9,100 nt of DNA from Bacteroidota bacterium (GTDB taxonomy: Bacteria; Bacteroidota; Bacteroidia; Chitinophagales; Saprospiraceae), in contig QQUB01000568.1 of assembly GCA_008501835.1 (NCBI GenBank), positions 1 to 9,100 of the forward strand, read 5' to 3'. A model generated the notes under the pieces. It searched no databases. It was given only the letters and a program-made list of their open reading frames with translations, and was not told the origin of the DNA. Both the position numbers and the translations under genes were made by a program. Shown piece after piece: positions 1 to 6,507 of the stretch. The first letter of the stretch is position 1; each line of letters starts with the position of its first letter.

Positions 1-17
1 CTCAGCACTCAGCACTA
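1..17. repeat. short 7-base tandem duplication
   Basis: CTCAGCA occurs twice in tandem and is followed by CTA at the left edge of the window, just past the stop codon of the minus-strand gene. It resembles the low-complexity CACT-rich words found in other gaps of this window (near 1975, 2091 and 7702). The array may extend to the left, outside the window. No function can be assigned. Confidence 0.35.
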
Positions 18-31
18 TACACTGTGCATTT

Positions 32-751
32 CTAATAGCCTGACCCAAAGATAAAGCTTCTTCTGCCACACTGGGCACGGGCAACGGCGCCGATGGCGAA
101 ATTTAGTTCCAGGTTCAAGGTTGCGCTAAAAGGGTTGGAGCCTTTATAACTTTCATAATTGACATAATATGCTGGGAAACCATTTCCTTCTCCCGTTTCA
201 TCAACGAGGTCAGTCAAAGCATATTCAAAGCGCAGTCCCATCTTGAGTGTGAAAAACTCAGATCCTACAATCATACCTCCAAAACCGACTGCCGCAGACC
301 AATACTGATCACTGTATTGTTTTGGAACATCCCAGATATTGAGTGGGTTAGGAGTTTGATCAATTGCATTTACGATGGAAATTTTTGGTCCGATTTCCAA
401 AAATGCAGTGTTGTTGTAAGCCCTGTACATCAGATATCCGTCAAAGGTGGACCAGGTAACCTCACTGGCTGTTTGAAGTGAACCTCCTATTTCCCAATTG
501 AATTTCTGGATATTTTCGGAAAGCAGTCCTTCAATGATAAAACCGTGTCTGTCCGCAAAGTTGATGTTCAGCAATCCACCATATGAATAACCTGTGCTGA
601 TCTTGTATTCATGGTCGCGGTCATTGACGATGTTATCATTATAAAATCCTTTAAAACCATACATACCTTTCGCTCCGACTTCAATCCACATTTGTGCAGT
701 AGCACCAAAACTGATGGCCAGAAACAAAAATAAAATACCTGCTCTTTTCAT
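32..751 (-). CDS. exported protein, probable outer-membrane beta-barrel
   Basis: This 239-residue protein is complete. It starts MKRAGILFLF and has a clear signal peptide (residues 1-20) with an ATAQ cleavage site, the usual Bacteroidota form. The mature part shows alternating polar and aromatic strand-like segments, for example GYSYGGLLNINF, AFLEIGPKISIV, LKMGLRFEYALTDL and FSATLNLELNF, with loops rich in Asn, Asp and Gly. This pattern fits a small 8- to 10-strand outer-membrane barrel of the porin-family/OmpA-like type. The stretch GLRFEYALTDL is typical of such Bacteroidota barrels. After the last apparent strand there is an extra tail of about 20 residues containing CGRRSF, which is unusual because barrels normally end at an aromatic residue. 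The gene is divergent from the PorP-type gene, so it may share its control region. A role in T9SS is possible by neighbourhood only; no specific function is claimed. Confidence 0.7.
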   Translation of the reverse strand: MKRAGILFLFLAISFGATAQMWIEVGAKGMYGFKGFYNDNIVNDRDHEYKISTGYSYGGLLNINFADRHGFIIEGLLSENIQKFNWEIGGSLQTASEVTWSTFDGYLMYRAYNNTAFLEIGPKISIVNAIDQTPNPLNIWDVPKQYSDQYWSAAVGFGGMIVGSEFFTLKMGLRFEYALTDLVDETGEGNGFPAYYVNYESYKGSNPFSATLNLELNFAIGAVARAQCGRRSFIFGSGY

Positions 752-779
752 GTAATTAGTTATTTAAGTGTTATTTTTT

Positions 780-787
780 TCAAGATA
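780..787 (-). promoter_or_regulatory. possible -7 element for the minus-strand barrel gene
   Basis: Read on the minus strand this is TATCTTGA, one mismatch from the Bacteroidota -7 consensus TAnnTTTG. It lies about 28 bases before the ATG at 751. No good TTTG -33 element is seen at the expected spacing, so this is a weak call. Confidence 0.22.
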
Positions 788-915
788 CCCTTTTGAACTA
801 AATTGCTGCATCGGAGTTTAAATCTTAGGGTATTTCCCAGACAAAAAGGTACTTCACCTTTCCTTTTTCTGTGGAATTACCTAAATTACAGCACAATTAT
901 AGAAAAATATTCCCG

Positions 916-1881
916 ATGAATCGCATCTTTCTGATAATCGCTGGCACATTTATCTGTACCTATATATACGGGCAGCAGATACCTCAATACAGCCTGGAAA
1001 TGCTGGATCCCTTTACCATCAATCCTGCCTATGCCGGGCTTGAACCTTCCCTCAAAATGACTGCCAGTATCCGCAGTCAGTGGGTGGGCCTCCCTGGCCA
1101 ACCCAGGACGCAGCAGGTAAACGCTCATATGCCCCTGTATATTTTTAATAGTGGAGTGGGTGTTAGAGTTCAGAACGAGACCCAGGGTGCAGAGCAAGGT
1201 GTGATGGGGTTACTCGCCTATGATTATCATCTTTATTTGGGTAATGGTGTACTTTCAGCCGGTTTATCAGCCGGTGCAATTTCACGTTCTCTGGATGGCA
1301 GTAAATTACTGACTCCGGAAGGAAGTTATATTGAGCCCGGAAATTTCACTCATAACGATGATATATTGCCCACCACCAATATTAGTCTGACTATTCCTAC
1401 GGCTAATTTTGGCGTTTATTATCAGACAGAACGGTTTGAAGGAGGCCTTGCCATTCACAATATTAATGAAGGTAGTGCATCGCTGGACGGAGTGAGTCTT
1501 CGGTTGGTGAGGCATTATTATTTGAGTGCAGCTGCCAATTTCGAATTATCGGATGCTTTTGTACTGCGGCCATCGGTATCGGTCAAATCGGATGCCACGC
1601 AGTTACAGACCAATGTTTCGATGTTGGTAAATTATAATGACAATATTTTTGGAGGTGCCTCGTTTAGAGGTTATAGTTCCAGTACAATAGATGCCCTTGC
1701 CCTCATTGGCGGGTTTACATTGAATGATAAACTTCGGGTTGCCTATGCTTATGATCTGGGTTTGTCAAAGCTCAATAATGCGCACAGTGGCTCGCATGAG
1801 ATTCAGATAACTTACACACTGGAACAAACGATCGGGAAGGGAAGGTTACCAAAAATTATCTACAATCCCCGGTTTTTATAG
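916..1881 (+). CDS. PorP/SprF family type IX secretion outer-membrane protein
   Basis: The predicted outer-membrane protein has 321 residues. An in-frame GTG at 871 would add 15 residues, but the start at ATG 916 is preferred because it begins directly with a signal peptide (MNRIFLIIAGTFICTYIYGQ, cleavage near residue 20). The mature N-terminus, QQIPQYSLEMLDPFTINPAYAG, is the hallmark of the PorP/SprF family (TIGR03519-type): an xQYMxNxxxxNPAYAG-like opening with NPAYAG at residues 36-41. SxRxQWVGLPGxPxT follows. The rest is made of beta-strand repeats (GVGVRVQNE, LSAGLSAGAIS, ANFGVYYQTERFEGGLAIHN) and ends in ITYTLEQTI plus a basic tail. Family members work with the T9SS: SprF is needed to export the gliding adhesin SprB in Flavobacterium, and P. 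gingivalis PorP is a core component. The position upstream of gldK-N matches the P. gingivalis porPKLMN order. Many paralogues exist in these genomes, so the exact orthology (PorP or an SprF-like protein) is not settled. Confidence 0.88.
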   Translation: MNRIFLIIAGTFICTYIYGQQIPQYSLEMLDPFTINPAYAGLEPSLKMTASIRSQWVGLPGQPRTQQVNAHMPLYIFNSGVGVRVQNETQGAEQGVMGLLAYDYHLYLGNGVLSAGLSAGAISRSLDGSKLLTPEGSYIEPGNFTHNDDILPTTNISLTIPTANFGVYYQTERFEGGLAIHNINEGSASLDGVSLRLVRHYYLSAAANFELSDAFVLRPSVSVKSDATQLQTNVSMLVNYNDNIFGGASFRGYSSSTIDALALIGGFTLNDKLRVAYAYDLGLSKLNNAHSGSHEIQITYTLEQTIGKGRLPKIIYNPRFL

Positions 1882-1897
1882 CGGCCTGTTTTATGAC

Positions 1898-1948
1898 GGT
1901 TTCACTGAATTAACTGTTAAAGTAAAAGGATAGTATAAAAGTGAAACC
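1898..1948 (+). repeat. 9-bp inverted repeat after the PorP-type gene
   Basis: GGTTTCACT (1898-1906) and AGTGAAACC (1940-1948) are perfect reverse complements separated by 33 bases. The repeat begins 17 bases after the stop codon. No T-run follows, so it is not a classic intrinsic terminator. It could form a 3'-end stem on the mRNA or be a protein-binding site. Confidence 0.4.
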
Positions 1949-2002
1949 TGAATTTAAAACCGCAAAATGTAGAATGAAGAGTGCAGAAGTTATTAATCCT
2001 GC

Positions 2003-2025
2003 AAGGGAATATTTTTTCCTTTTTT
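2003..2025 (+). terminator. possible intrinsic terminator of the PorP-type gene
   Basis: AAGGGAA (2003-2009) can pair with the TTTCCTT side (2015-2021, one G-U pair) over a 5-base loop, and the T-run continues to 2025. The stem is short and AT-rich, so termination would be weak. The T-run is also part of the larger inverted repeat at 2018-2067. Confidence 0.4.
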
Positions 2026-2067
2026 GATTAAAGCAACGTTATTATTTTTAGACTTTATCAAAAAAGG
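2018..2067. repeat. 15-bp inverted repeat with one bulge
   Basis: CCTTTTTTGATTAAAG (2018-2033) pairs with CTTTATCAAAAAAGG (2053-2067), with a single unpaired base in the left arm and a 19-base loop. It overlaps the possible terminator at 2003-2025, so the two stems are mutually exclusive in RNA. It may act as a bidirectional end signal; function is unproven. Confidence 0.45.
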
Positions 2068-2108
2068 TTTTATCAATTTTACATTTTACATTCTGCACTT
2101 TACATTTA

Positions 2109-2151
2109 AGCTTCACATTAAGATAGGTTCACCTCTTTTTTGTGTGAAGCT
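2109..2151 (+). other. hairpin-forming inverted repeat AGCTTCACA/TGTGAAGCT
   Basis: AGCTTCACA (2109-2117) and TGTGAAGCT (2143-2151) are perfect 9-bp arms around a 25-base loop. The loop holds AGGTTCACCT followed by CTTTTTT. Together with the hairpins at 2191-2226 it gives this spacer the look of a transcribed structured RNA. No promoter was found that could be assigned with confidence: TACATTTT at 2080-2087 and TACATTCT at 2087-2094 each differ from TAnnTTTG by one or two bases. Confidence 0.4.
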
Positions 2152-2200
2152 GAATAATTCAGGCCTGTCTCTCTTTGGAAAAATGAATCTGGTTTGCCGG

Positions 2201-2226
2201 AAACCGGGTTTGAACCCCGTTTTTTT
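2201..2226 (+). terminator. intrinsic terminator in the porP-gldK spacer
   Basis: AAAC (2201-2204) pairs with GTTT (2219-2222), and GGGT (2206-2209) pairs with ACCC (2214-2217), across a C-C mismatch and a TTGA loop. A run of seven T follows (2220-2226). This is the best GC-rich stem plus T-tract of the spacer. No protein gene lies just upstream, so it ends either a long porP transcript or an unrecognised RNA. Its left arm can instead pair upstream: GGTTT (2191-2195) with AAACC (2201-2205). Confidence 0.65.
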
Positions 2227-2294
2227 GTGAGTTGCGGTAAATGTTAAAATGCAGCTTTTGCATTTCAGCGTACATTTTTTTTGTTGGTTGTTTC

Positions 2295-2324
2295 TTTGAA
2301 CATCAACAGAAAAAATTAATTTTG
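2295..2324 (+). promoter_or_regulatory. Bacteroidota-type promoter, TTTG and TAATTTTG
   Basis: TTTG (2295-2298) and TAATTTTG (2317-2324) match the -33 and -7 consensus elements exactly. The spacer is 18 bases, one short of the usual 19-21. Transcription would begin near 2330. No open reading frame follows. A terminator hairpin starts immediately, which suggests a small RNA. Confidence 0.5.
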
Positions 2325-2329
2325 TCGCG

Positions 2330-2389
2330 TCAAAACGGGATTTAATTGTTGGGATCCATAAAAAGACAGACTTTAATATCCCGTTTTTT
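2330..2389 (+). ncRNA. candidate small RNA of about 60 nt
   Basis: The stretch lies between a consensus promoter (2295-2324) and a terminator. AAAACGGGAT (2332-2341) is a perfect 10-bp complement of ATCCCGTTTT (2378-2387), extended inward by TTAA/TTAA across one bulged T, and six T follow (2384-2389). The loop (about 28-36 bases) contains TTGGGATCCA and an A-rich part that could be single-stranded. The RNA would therefore be one closed stem-loop whose ends are the transcript ends. It has no start codon with a plausible reading frame. No known RNA family is recognised. The 5' end is estimated from the -7 element and may be off by several bases. Confidence 0.42.
2332..2389 (+). terminator. intrinsic terminator with 10-bp stem and T6 tail
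   Basis: The perfect stem of 2332-2341 with 2378-2387 is followed by T-run 2384-2389. The loop is longer than usual for an intrinsic terminator, but the stem base (CGGG/CCCG directly before the T-run) has the correct form. Confidence 0.5.
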
Positions 2390-2412
2390 AAGGATTCAGA
2401 AAGGAACCTACA

Positions 2413-2580
2413 CTCAAGTGCCAAGGCACCTTGAGAAAAAACAAAATTCAGTTTTCAACTTTCAACCAGTAAGCAATCACTGTGTTTTGAGGTTGTAATT
2501 TGAAATTTGGTTTTGGAGGTTTTCAGGAAGCGATTGTTCGCATCCTGGCCCGTAGGGCACCCTTAAAATGTTAAGGTTTT
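2413..2580 (+). other. cluster of hairpins upstream of gldK, possible structured RNA
   Basis: Five stems follow each other. (1) CTCAA+GTGC (2413-2421) pairs with GCAC+TTGAG (2426-2435), with bulged C2430. (2) 2454-2467 pairs with 2491-2504 at 12 of 14 positions, and an inner CAGT/ACTG stem (2467-2470 with 2479-2482) competes for one base. (3) CAGGA (2524-2528) pairs with TCCTG (2543-2547) and GCGA (2530-2533) with TCGC (2538-2541), with one A-A mismatch and loop TTGT. (4) GCCC (2548-2551) pairs with GGGC (2555-2558). (5) CCTTAA (2561-2566) pairs with TTAAGG (2571-2576), followed by TTTT (2577-2580). The last three are packed with almost no free bases and end in a terminator-like stem just before the gldK promoter. 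This could be an RNA gene or the remains of one. No family was recognised, and no coding frame is credible here. Confidence 0.35.
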
Positions 2581-2587
2581 AAAAAAA

Positions 2588-2618
2588 TTAGAATGTATAA
2601 TACATAGTGTTAATTTTG
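2588..2618 (+). promoter_or_regulatory. probable promoter of the gldKLMN operon
   Basis: TAATTTTG (2611-2618) matches the -7 consensus TAnnTTTG exactly. TTAG (2588-2591) stands 19 bases upstream as an imperfect -33 element (consensus TTTG). The transcript would start near 2625, giving a leader of about 150 bases before the gldK ATG. That leader is AT-rich and unstructured by eye. A purine-rich AGAAGGAAA (2752-2760) lies 14 bases before the start, too far to be an ordinary ribosome binding site. Confidence 0.5.
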
Positions 2619-2774
2619 CGTTCTTCTAATCAGTTATGTTAAACTTTGACATTTCTCTAACAATTTAGAAAACATATTTTTGATAAAATAATCAAAGAAT
2701 CTATATTTACGGGCATTTTAAAATTGCTCACTTAATTATTCATTAATTTTCAGAAGGAAAACTCGGGTGTAAAC

Positions 2775-4019
2775 ATGAAAAAACTATTAAAAGCATCTCT
2801 TTTGCTATTCGTTATTTTGGTGGTAGTATCCTGTGGAAGACGTGAAACCGGTGAATTGACAGGCGTCATGGATCGTCCATCATGGAAAGGCATTAATCCC
2901 TATGGCATGGTTTACGTTCCATCCGGAACCCTCCACATCGGAGCGAGTGACCAGGATATCAGCAACACCTATGTCCAAAGACAAAAATCTATCTCTATCC
3001 AGGGCTTCTATATGGATGAGACAGAAATTACCAATAACGAATACAGACAATTTGTTTATTGGGTAAGAGATTCAATCGCTCACTCCTATCTCGATCATTA
3101 TTACGAAAATGATGAAGGTGACCAGTTCATTGACTGGGAATATGAAATCGACTGGGAAGATGAAACTCTGTACGATCTTTACTACCAGGGTGATGACAGA
3201 TTCGCCGGTAAGAAAGAACTCGACGTAAGCAAACTCGTTTATGAATATGAGTGGTTCGACTGGAAAGCTGCCGCTAATGACAAAGGCAGATCTCCAAGAA
3301 ACTCCTTTATTAATAGAAAGAAAGTAAATGTTTACCCTGACACCTTGGTATGGGTACGTGACTTCTCCTACTCCTACAACGAACCAATGGCCCGTAACTA
3401 CTTCTGGCACCCGGCCTTCGATGATTATCCGGTAGTTGGTGTGGATTGGAGAATGGCAACAGCATTTGCTTACTGGAGAACCAAACTCTGGAATGCCTAC
3501 CAGAATGACAGAGGAGACGGAATCAACTCTGAAGATTTCAGATTGCCTACAGAGCATGAGTGGGAATACGCCGCCAGAGGTGGTCAGGATCTCGCTCCTT
3601 ACCCATGGGGTGGTTACTACACCAGAAATGCCAAAGGGTGCTTGCTGGCAAACTTCAAGCCAGGCCGCGGTAACTATCCAGAAGACGGTGGTCAGTATAC
3701 TGTAAGAGCTGATGCTTACGATCCAAACGGATACGGACTGTTTAATATGGCCGGTAATGTAGCCGAATGGACAAGTTCAGCATACTACGCAAACGCATAT
3801 TCATTCGTTCACGACCTTAACCCTGATATTCGCTACGACGCGCAGGACGATGATCCTGAAGCCTACAAGCGTAAAGTAATCAGAGGCGGATCCTGGAAAG
3901 ACGTAGCCCACTTCATTCAGACAGGTACCCGTCACTGGGAATACCAGGATACAACAAAATCTTACGTTGGTTTCCGTTGTGCCCTTACCTTCCTCGGTCG
4001 TTCAATTAATGACTTCTAG
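2775..4019 (+). CDS. gldK: GldK/PorK, T9SS periplasmic ring lipoprotein
   Basis: GldK (PorK) is an outer-membrane lipoprotein that forms, with GldN, the large periplasmic ring of the type IX secretion system. The 414-residue protein opens with a lipoprotein signal (MKKLLKASLLLFVILVVVSC) with the lipidated Cys at 20. Next comes a formylglycine-generating-enzyme-like (FGE/sulfatase-modifying) fold: GMVYVPSGTLHIG (44-56), MDETEITNNEYRQF (80-93), RLPTEHEWEYAARGG (256-270), NMAGNVAEW (324-332), RGGSW (370-374) and VGFRC (398-402). In GldK this fold is structural; enzyme activity is not expected. An insertion of roughly 120 residues rich in Tyr, Trp, Asp and Glu (about 100-220) separates the two halves of the domain, as is common in GldK. 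It is the first gene of the gldKLMN set and follows a long spacer with a likely promoter. A strong hairpin follows the stop codon. GldJ is a paralogue with the same fold, but gldL-M-N directly downstream supports GldK. Confidence 0.95.
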   Translation: MKKLLKASLLLFVILVVVSCGRRETGELTGVMDRPSWKGINPYGMVYVPSGTLHIGASDQDISNTYVQRQKSISIQGFYMDETEITNNEYRQFVYWVRDSIAHSYLDHYYENDEGDQFIDWEYEIDWEDETLYDLYYQGDDRFAGKKELDVSKLVYEYEWFDWKAAANDKGRSPRNSFINRKKVNVYPDTLVWVRDFSYSYNEPMARNYFWHPAFDDYPVVGVDWRMATAFAYWRTKLWNAYQNDRGDGINSEDFRLPTEHEWEYAARGGQDLAPYPWGGYYTRNAKGCLLANFKPGRGNYPEDGGQYTVRADAYDPNGYGLFNMAGNVAEWTSSAYYANAYSFVHDLNPDIRYDAQDDDPEAYKRKVIRGGSWKDVAHFIQTGTRHWEYQDTTKSYVGFRCALTFLGRSINDF

Positions 4020-4032
4020 GAAAAGAAAAATC

Positions 4033-4069
4033 AGGTGAGGATATTGTTTAAAAGGCGATATCCTCACTT
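4033..4069 (+). terminator. hairpin between gldK and gldL (partial terminator or mRNA stabiliser)
   Basis: GTGAGGATAT (4035-4044) is a perfect 10-bp complement of ATATCCTCAC (4058-4067) around a 13-base loop. G4034-T4068 and A4033-T4069 can extend the stem. The following tract is TTTCATTTT, interrupted, so termination would be incomplete. It starts 14 bases after the gldK stop codon. Confidence 0.55.
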
Positions 4070-4153
4070 TCATTTTGATTCTTTTGTTGATCTCCCAATT
4101 TTTTTTCATGTCAGGTTGTTACTTTTTTTAACCTGTGCATTATGAGTTCGGAG

Positions 4154-4171
4154 TTTCCTGAAAACAGGGAA
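4154..4171 (+). other. small hairpin in the gldL leader
   Basis: TTTCCTG (4154-4160) pairs with CAGGGAA (4165-4171), including one G-U pair, with an AAAA loop. It stands 46 bases before the gldL start and has no T-run. Together with the stem at 4033-4069 it fills the 198-base gldK-gldL gap, which otherwise holds nothing recognisable. Confidence 0.35.
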
Positions 4172-4217
4172 TCGAATATTATTTATGATTAGCTAACCTT
4201 TTTAAAATTATTAGCAA

Positions 4218-4823
4218 ATGAGTTTTTTGCATTCTAAAGGATTCAAGTACATTAAAAATCTTATCATTGGTGCTGGTGCTGCTGTAGTACTTCTTGGAGC
4301 ACTCTTTAAACTGGAAAGTTGGGATGGTGCGAGTCTTATGTTGATGATCGGACTCGGAACTGAAGCATTTATCTTCCTCTTCCTCGGTCTTGTAGGACCA
4401 GAGCCTGATTACTACTGGGACAAACTGTACCCAGGATTGGCAGATCACGATTCTAATATCGCGCCTTTAACAGAAGGTCCTGTTGGAGCTTCTACTCCTG
4501 CCTTGAACGGTGAAGTTGTAGAACAGCAGTTGGGTGGAATGTTGACAGAGTTGCAAACTATGTCGCGTAGCATGTCTTCACTCAAAGCATTACAGGAAGT
4601 TGATTTCTCTGGTACAAGTGAGCAGATCAAATCAATGAATAACTTCTATTCCAAGCTCAATGAAGCTATGGCTAACCTGAGCGATTCATTGGAAGACACC
4701 AAGCAGTATAAAGCACAATTGGGTGCTTTGAACCAAAACATCGGTTCTTTGAACAATACTTATACCGCGTTGAATGATGTTTACGGAAACGTAATTTCAG
4801 CGATGTCAAATGTTAAGAGCTAA
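4218..4823 (+). CDS. gldL: GldL, inner-membrane motor subunit of T9SS/gliding
   Basis: GldL forms the pentameric inner-membrane ring around a GldM dimer and uses the proton gradient to drive secretion and gliding. The 201-residue protein shows the family layout: a short cytoplasmic N-terminus, transmembrane helix 1 (about 13-30, IKNLIIGAGAAVVLLGALF), a tight turn, transmembrane helix 2 (about 40-59, LMLMIGLGTEAFIFLFLGLV) and a long cytoplasmic C-terminal part. The membrane residues Lys31 (GALFK) and Glu49 (GTEAF) correspond to the conserved charged residues implicated in proton flow in Flavobacterium GldL. Residues 100-200 are predicted helical or coiled coil, with repeated SSL, ALQ, KLNEAM and LNNTYTALNDVY patterns. 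gldM begins 52 bases after its stop codon, so the two motor genes are close and probably co-transcribed. Confidence 0.95.
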   Translation: MSFLHSKGFKYIKNLIIGAGAAVVLLGALFKLESWDGASLMLMIGLGTEAFIFLFLGLVGPEPDYYWDKLYPGLADHDSNIAPLTEGPVGASTPALNGEVVEQQLGGMLTELQTMSRSMSSLKALQEVDFSGTSEQIKSMNNFYSKLNEAMANLSDSLEDTKQYKAQLGALNQNIGSLNNTYTALNDVYGNVISAMSNVKS

Positions 4824-4875
4824 CTGAGCTTAGGTAACTGAATTAATCTATTTTTTAAATTAAAAAAGAAAGAAT

Positions 4876-6495
4876 ATGTCAATACCTAAGGAACCGCGGC
4901 AGTTGATGATTAACCTGATGTACCTGGTACTGACGGCGTTGTTGGCGTTGAACGTATCCGCGGAAGTTATGAATGCTTTTTTCACTTTGGATAAAAGTAT
5001 TGATACCTCTAGCGACATCGTAGAAACTACGAATACAAAAGTACTAGCCTCCATGGAGGAAACTGTGGCTGAAAAGCCTAATTACAAGCCGCTGCACGAT
5101 GCAGCAAAACAGGCACAGGAAATTGTTGGTAATTTTAATACCTACATTGATGGAATCCGCGAAGACCTTGTTGAAGAAGCAGGTGGATTATTCCCGGATG
5201 ACTTTAAAGACCCTAAGAAAGCGGGTAAGCCTAAGCGTTTCAAGGATAAAGAAATCCCAACGGCTTATTTCGTTGACGGTGTCAAAGGAACTGCCGGTAA
5301 GCTGAAAAGTGAACCAGTTGGTCCTGAACTGAAGAAGCAGATCGATGATACCAGAACTGCTTTGGTAGACCTCGTAAGAAATGTTCAGGCTATGAACATT
5401 GAAGGTACCAATATCAAAGAGAGTGATGTTGAGAACCTTCTTCAGAACCTTTCACTTAAAACTGATGACCAGACCTGGAGAGATTATAAAAAGCCAAGCT
5501 GGGAAGATTTCGTATTCGGACACATGCCTGTAGCGGCTTGTTACCCTGTATTGCGTAAATTCCAGAATGACGCGACTAACTCCGAGGCGACGATCATTAA
5601 CTTCTTTTCCAGCCAGATCGGTGCTACAACTATTGAGTTCGATAAATTCGAGCCTGTTGCATCAGCTGAAAAAGGATACGTAATCAAAGGAGAAGAATAT
5701 ACTGCTGAAGTATTCCTGAGTGCTTTCTCATCACAGGCAGCTGAAGGAATCTCAATGAGTGTTAACGGTTCTCCTCTTTCAATTGAAGAAGGAAAAGGAC
5801 AATACAGTGTTCGTACCTCTTCTATTGGTGAAAAAGAATACAAGGTTGATATCAACGTTGAAAATCCATTTACCGGAAAAGTTGATACTTATTCAAAAAC
5901 ATTCAAGTATGAAGTTGGAGAGCGTTCTGTAACGGTTTCTGCTGAAAAGATGAATGTATTTTATATTGGTGTTAAGAACCCGATCGCTGTTTCTGCTGCA
6001 GGTATCTCAAGTAATGACCTGAGTGTAAGTGTAAGCGGAGCCGGAGGAAAACTTTCCAAAACAGGTAAAAGTAAGTGGGATGTTGAGGTTACCAATCCAG
6101 GTGAATGTCGTGTAAATGTTTCCGGTGGTGGTTTGAGAGACAGCAAGATCTTCCGTGTTAAGCGTATTCCTGACCCGGTTGCACGTTTGAGTAAGAGCTC
6201 AGGTGGACAGATGGGTAACGGTGAGTTCAAGGCTCAGGGTGGTGTAGGTGCATTCCTCGACAACTTTGACTTTGATGCGAACTGTGTTATTCAGGGCTTT
6301 AACCTGGTATACGTAGCTAAGCGTCAGGATCCTGTTGAATCTGTGAATCCTGGAGCACGTTATAATGAAAAATCGAGAAGACTTGTTTCCAGAGCTAAAC
6401 CTGGAGATATCTATTACTTTGATAATGTGAAGGCAAGATGTCCTGGAGATAAAGCCGGTAGGCCTATTAACTCCATGGTATTTAAGATAAAGTAA
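4876..6495 (+). CDS. gldM: GldM, periplasm-spanning motor subunit of T9SS/gliding
   Basis: GldM dimers pass through the GldL pentamer and carry torque across the periplasm to the GldK/GldN ring. The 539-residue protein starts MSIPKEPRQLMINLMYLVLT, the very conserved opening of the family, with a single transmembrane helix at about 10-30. Family structures contain four periplasmic domains: a helical D1 (here about 32-230, ending near the CYPVLRKFQND stretch) and three beta-rich Ig-like domains D2-D4 (about 240-539). The latter fit the strand-like segments here (EEYTAEVFLSAF, YKVDINVENPFTG, NPIAVSAAGIS and similar). Its length is close to that of known GldM proteins. Start choice is clear: ATG 4876 is preceded by A-rich sequence. 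A terminator-like hairpin follows the stop codon and separates it from gldN. Confidence 0.96.
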   Translation: MSIPKEPRQLMINLMYLVLTALLALNVSAEVMNAFFTLDKSIDTSSDIVETTNTKVLASMEETVAEKPNYKPLHDAAKQAQEIVGNFNTYIDGIREDLVEEAGGLFPDDFKDPKKAGKPKRFKDKEIPTAYFVDGVKGTAGKLKSEPVGPELKKQIDDTRTALVDLVRNVQAMNIEGTNIKESDVENLLQNLSLKTDDQTWRDYKKPSWEDFVFGHMPVAACYPVLRKFQNDATNSEATIINFFSSQIGATTIEFDKFEPVASAEKGYVIKGEEYTAEVFLSAFSSQAAEGISMSVNGSPLSIEEGKGQYSVRTSSIGEKEYKVDINVENPFTGKVDTYSKTFKYEVGERSVTVSAEKMNVFYIGVKNPIAVSAAGISSNDLSVSVSGAGGKLSKTGKSKWDVEVTNPGECRVNVSGGGLRDSKIFRVKRIPDPVARLSKSSGGQMGNGEFKAQGGVGAFLDNFDFDANCVIQGFNLVYVAKRQDPVESVNPGARYNEKSRRLVSRAKPGDIYYFDNVKARCPGDKAGRPINSMVFKIK

Positions 6496-6507
6496 ATATT
6501 TTCTGTT

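Noticed and set aside
871..918. GTG at 871 as start of the PorP-type gene.
   Set aside because: It would put 15 polar residues before the signal peptide; the ATG at 916 gives a normal exported N-terminus.
2206..2219. GGGTTTGAACCC resembles the T-arm of a tRNA, suggesting a tRNA fragment or attachment site.
   Set aside because: No acceptor, D-arm or anticodon arm is present around it, the stem is explained by a terminator with a T-run, and no integrase or duplicated end is seen.
2024..2230. Short plus-strand open frame of 68 codons in the porP-gldK spacer.
   Set aside because: It starts from a non-ATG codon inside a T-run, has low-complexity composition, crosses several inverted repeats and shows no family features.
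2113..2424. Minus-strand open frame of 103 codons in the same spacer.
   Set aside because: It runs through the terminator, the promoter and the small-RNA hairpin, and its translation has no signal, domain or bias like the neighbouring genes.
3072..3557. Minus-strand open frame of 161 codons opposite gldK.
   Set aside because: It lies wholly within the well-supported gldK reading frame and is a shadow of its codon use; the same holds for the other antisense frames over gldM and the methyltransferase gene.
2775..4019. GldK as an active formylglycine-generating enzyme.
   Set aside because: The fold is shared, but GldK proteins are structural ring lipoproteins and the gene sits with gldLMN; no sulfatase gene is nearby.
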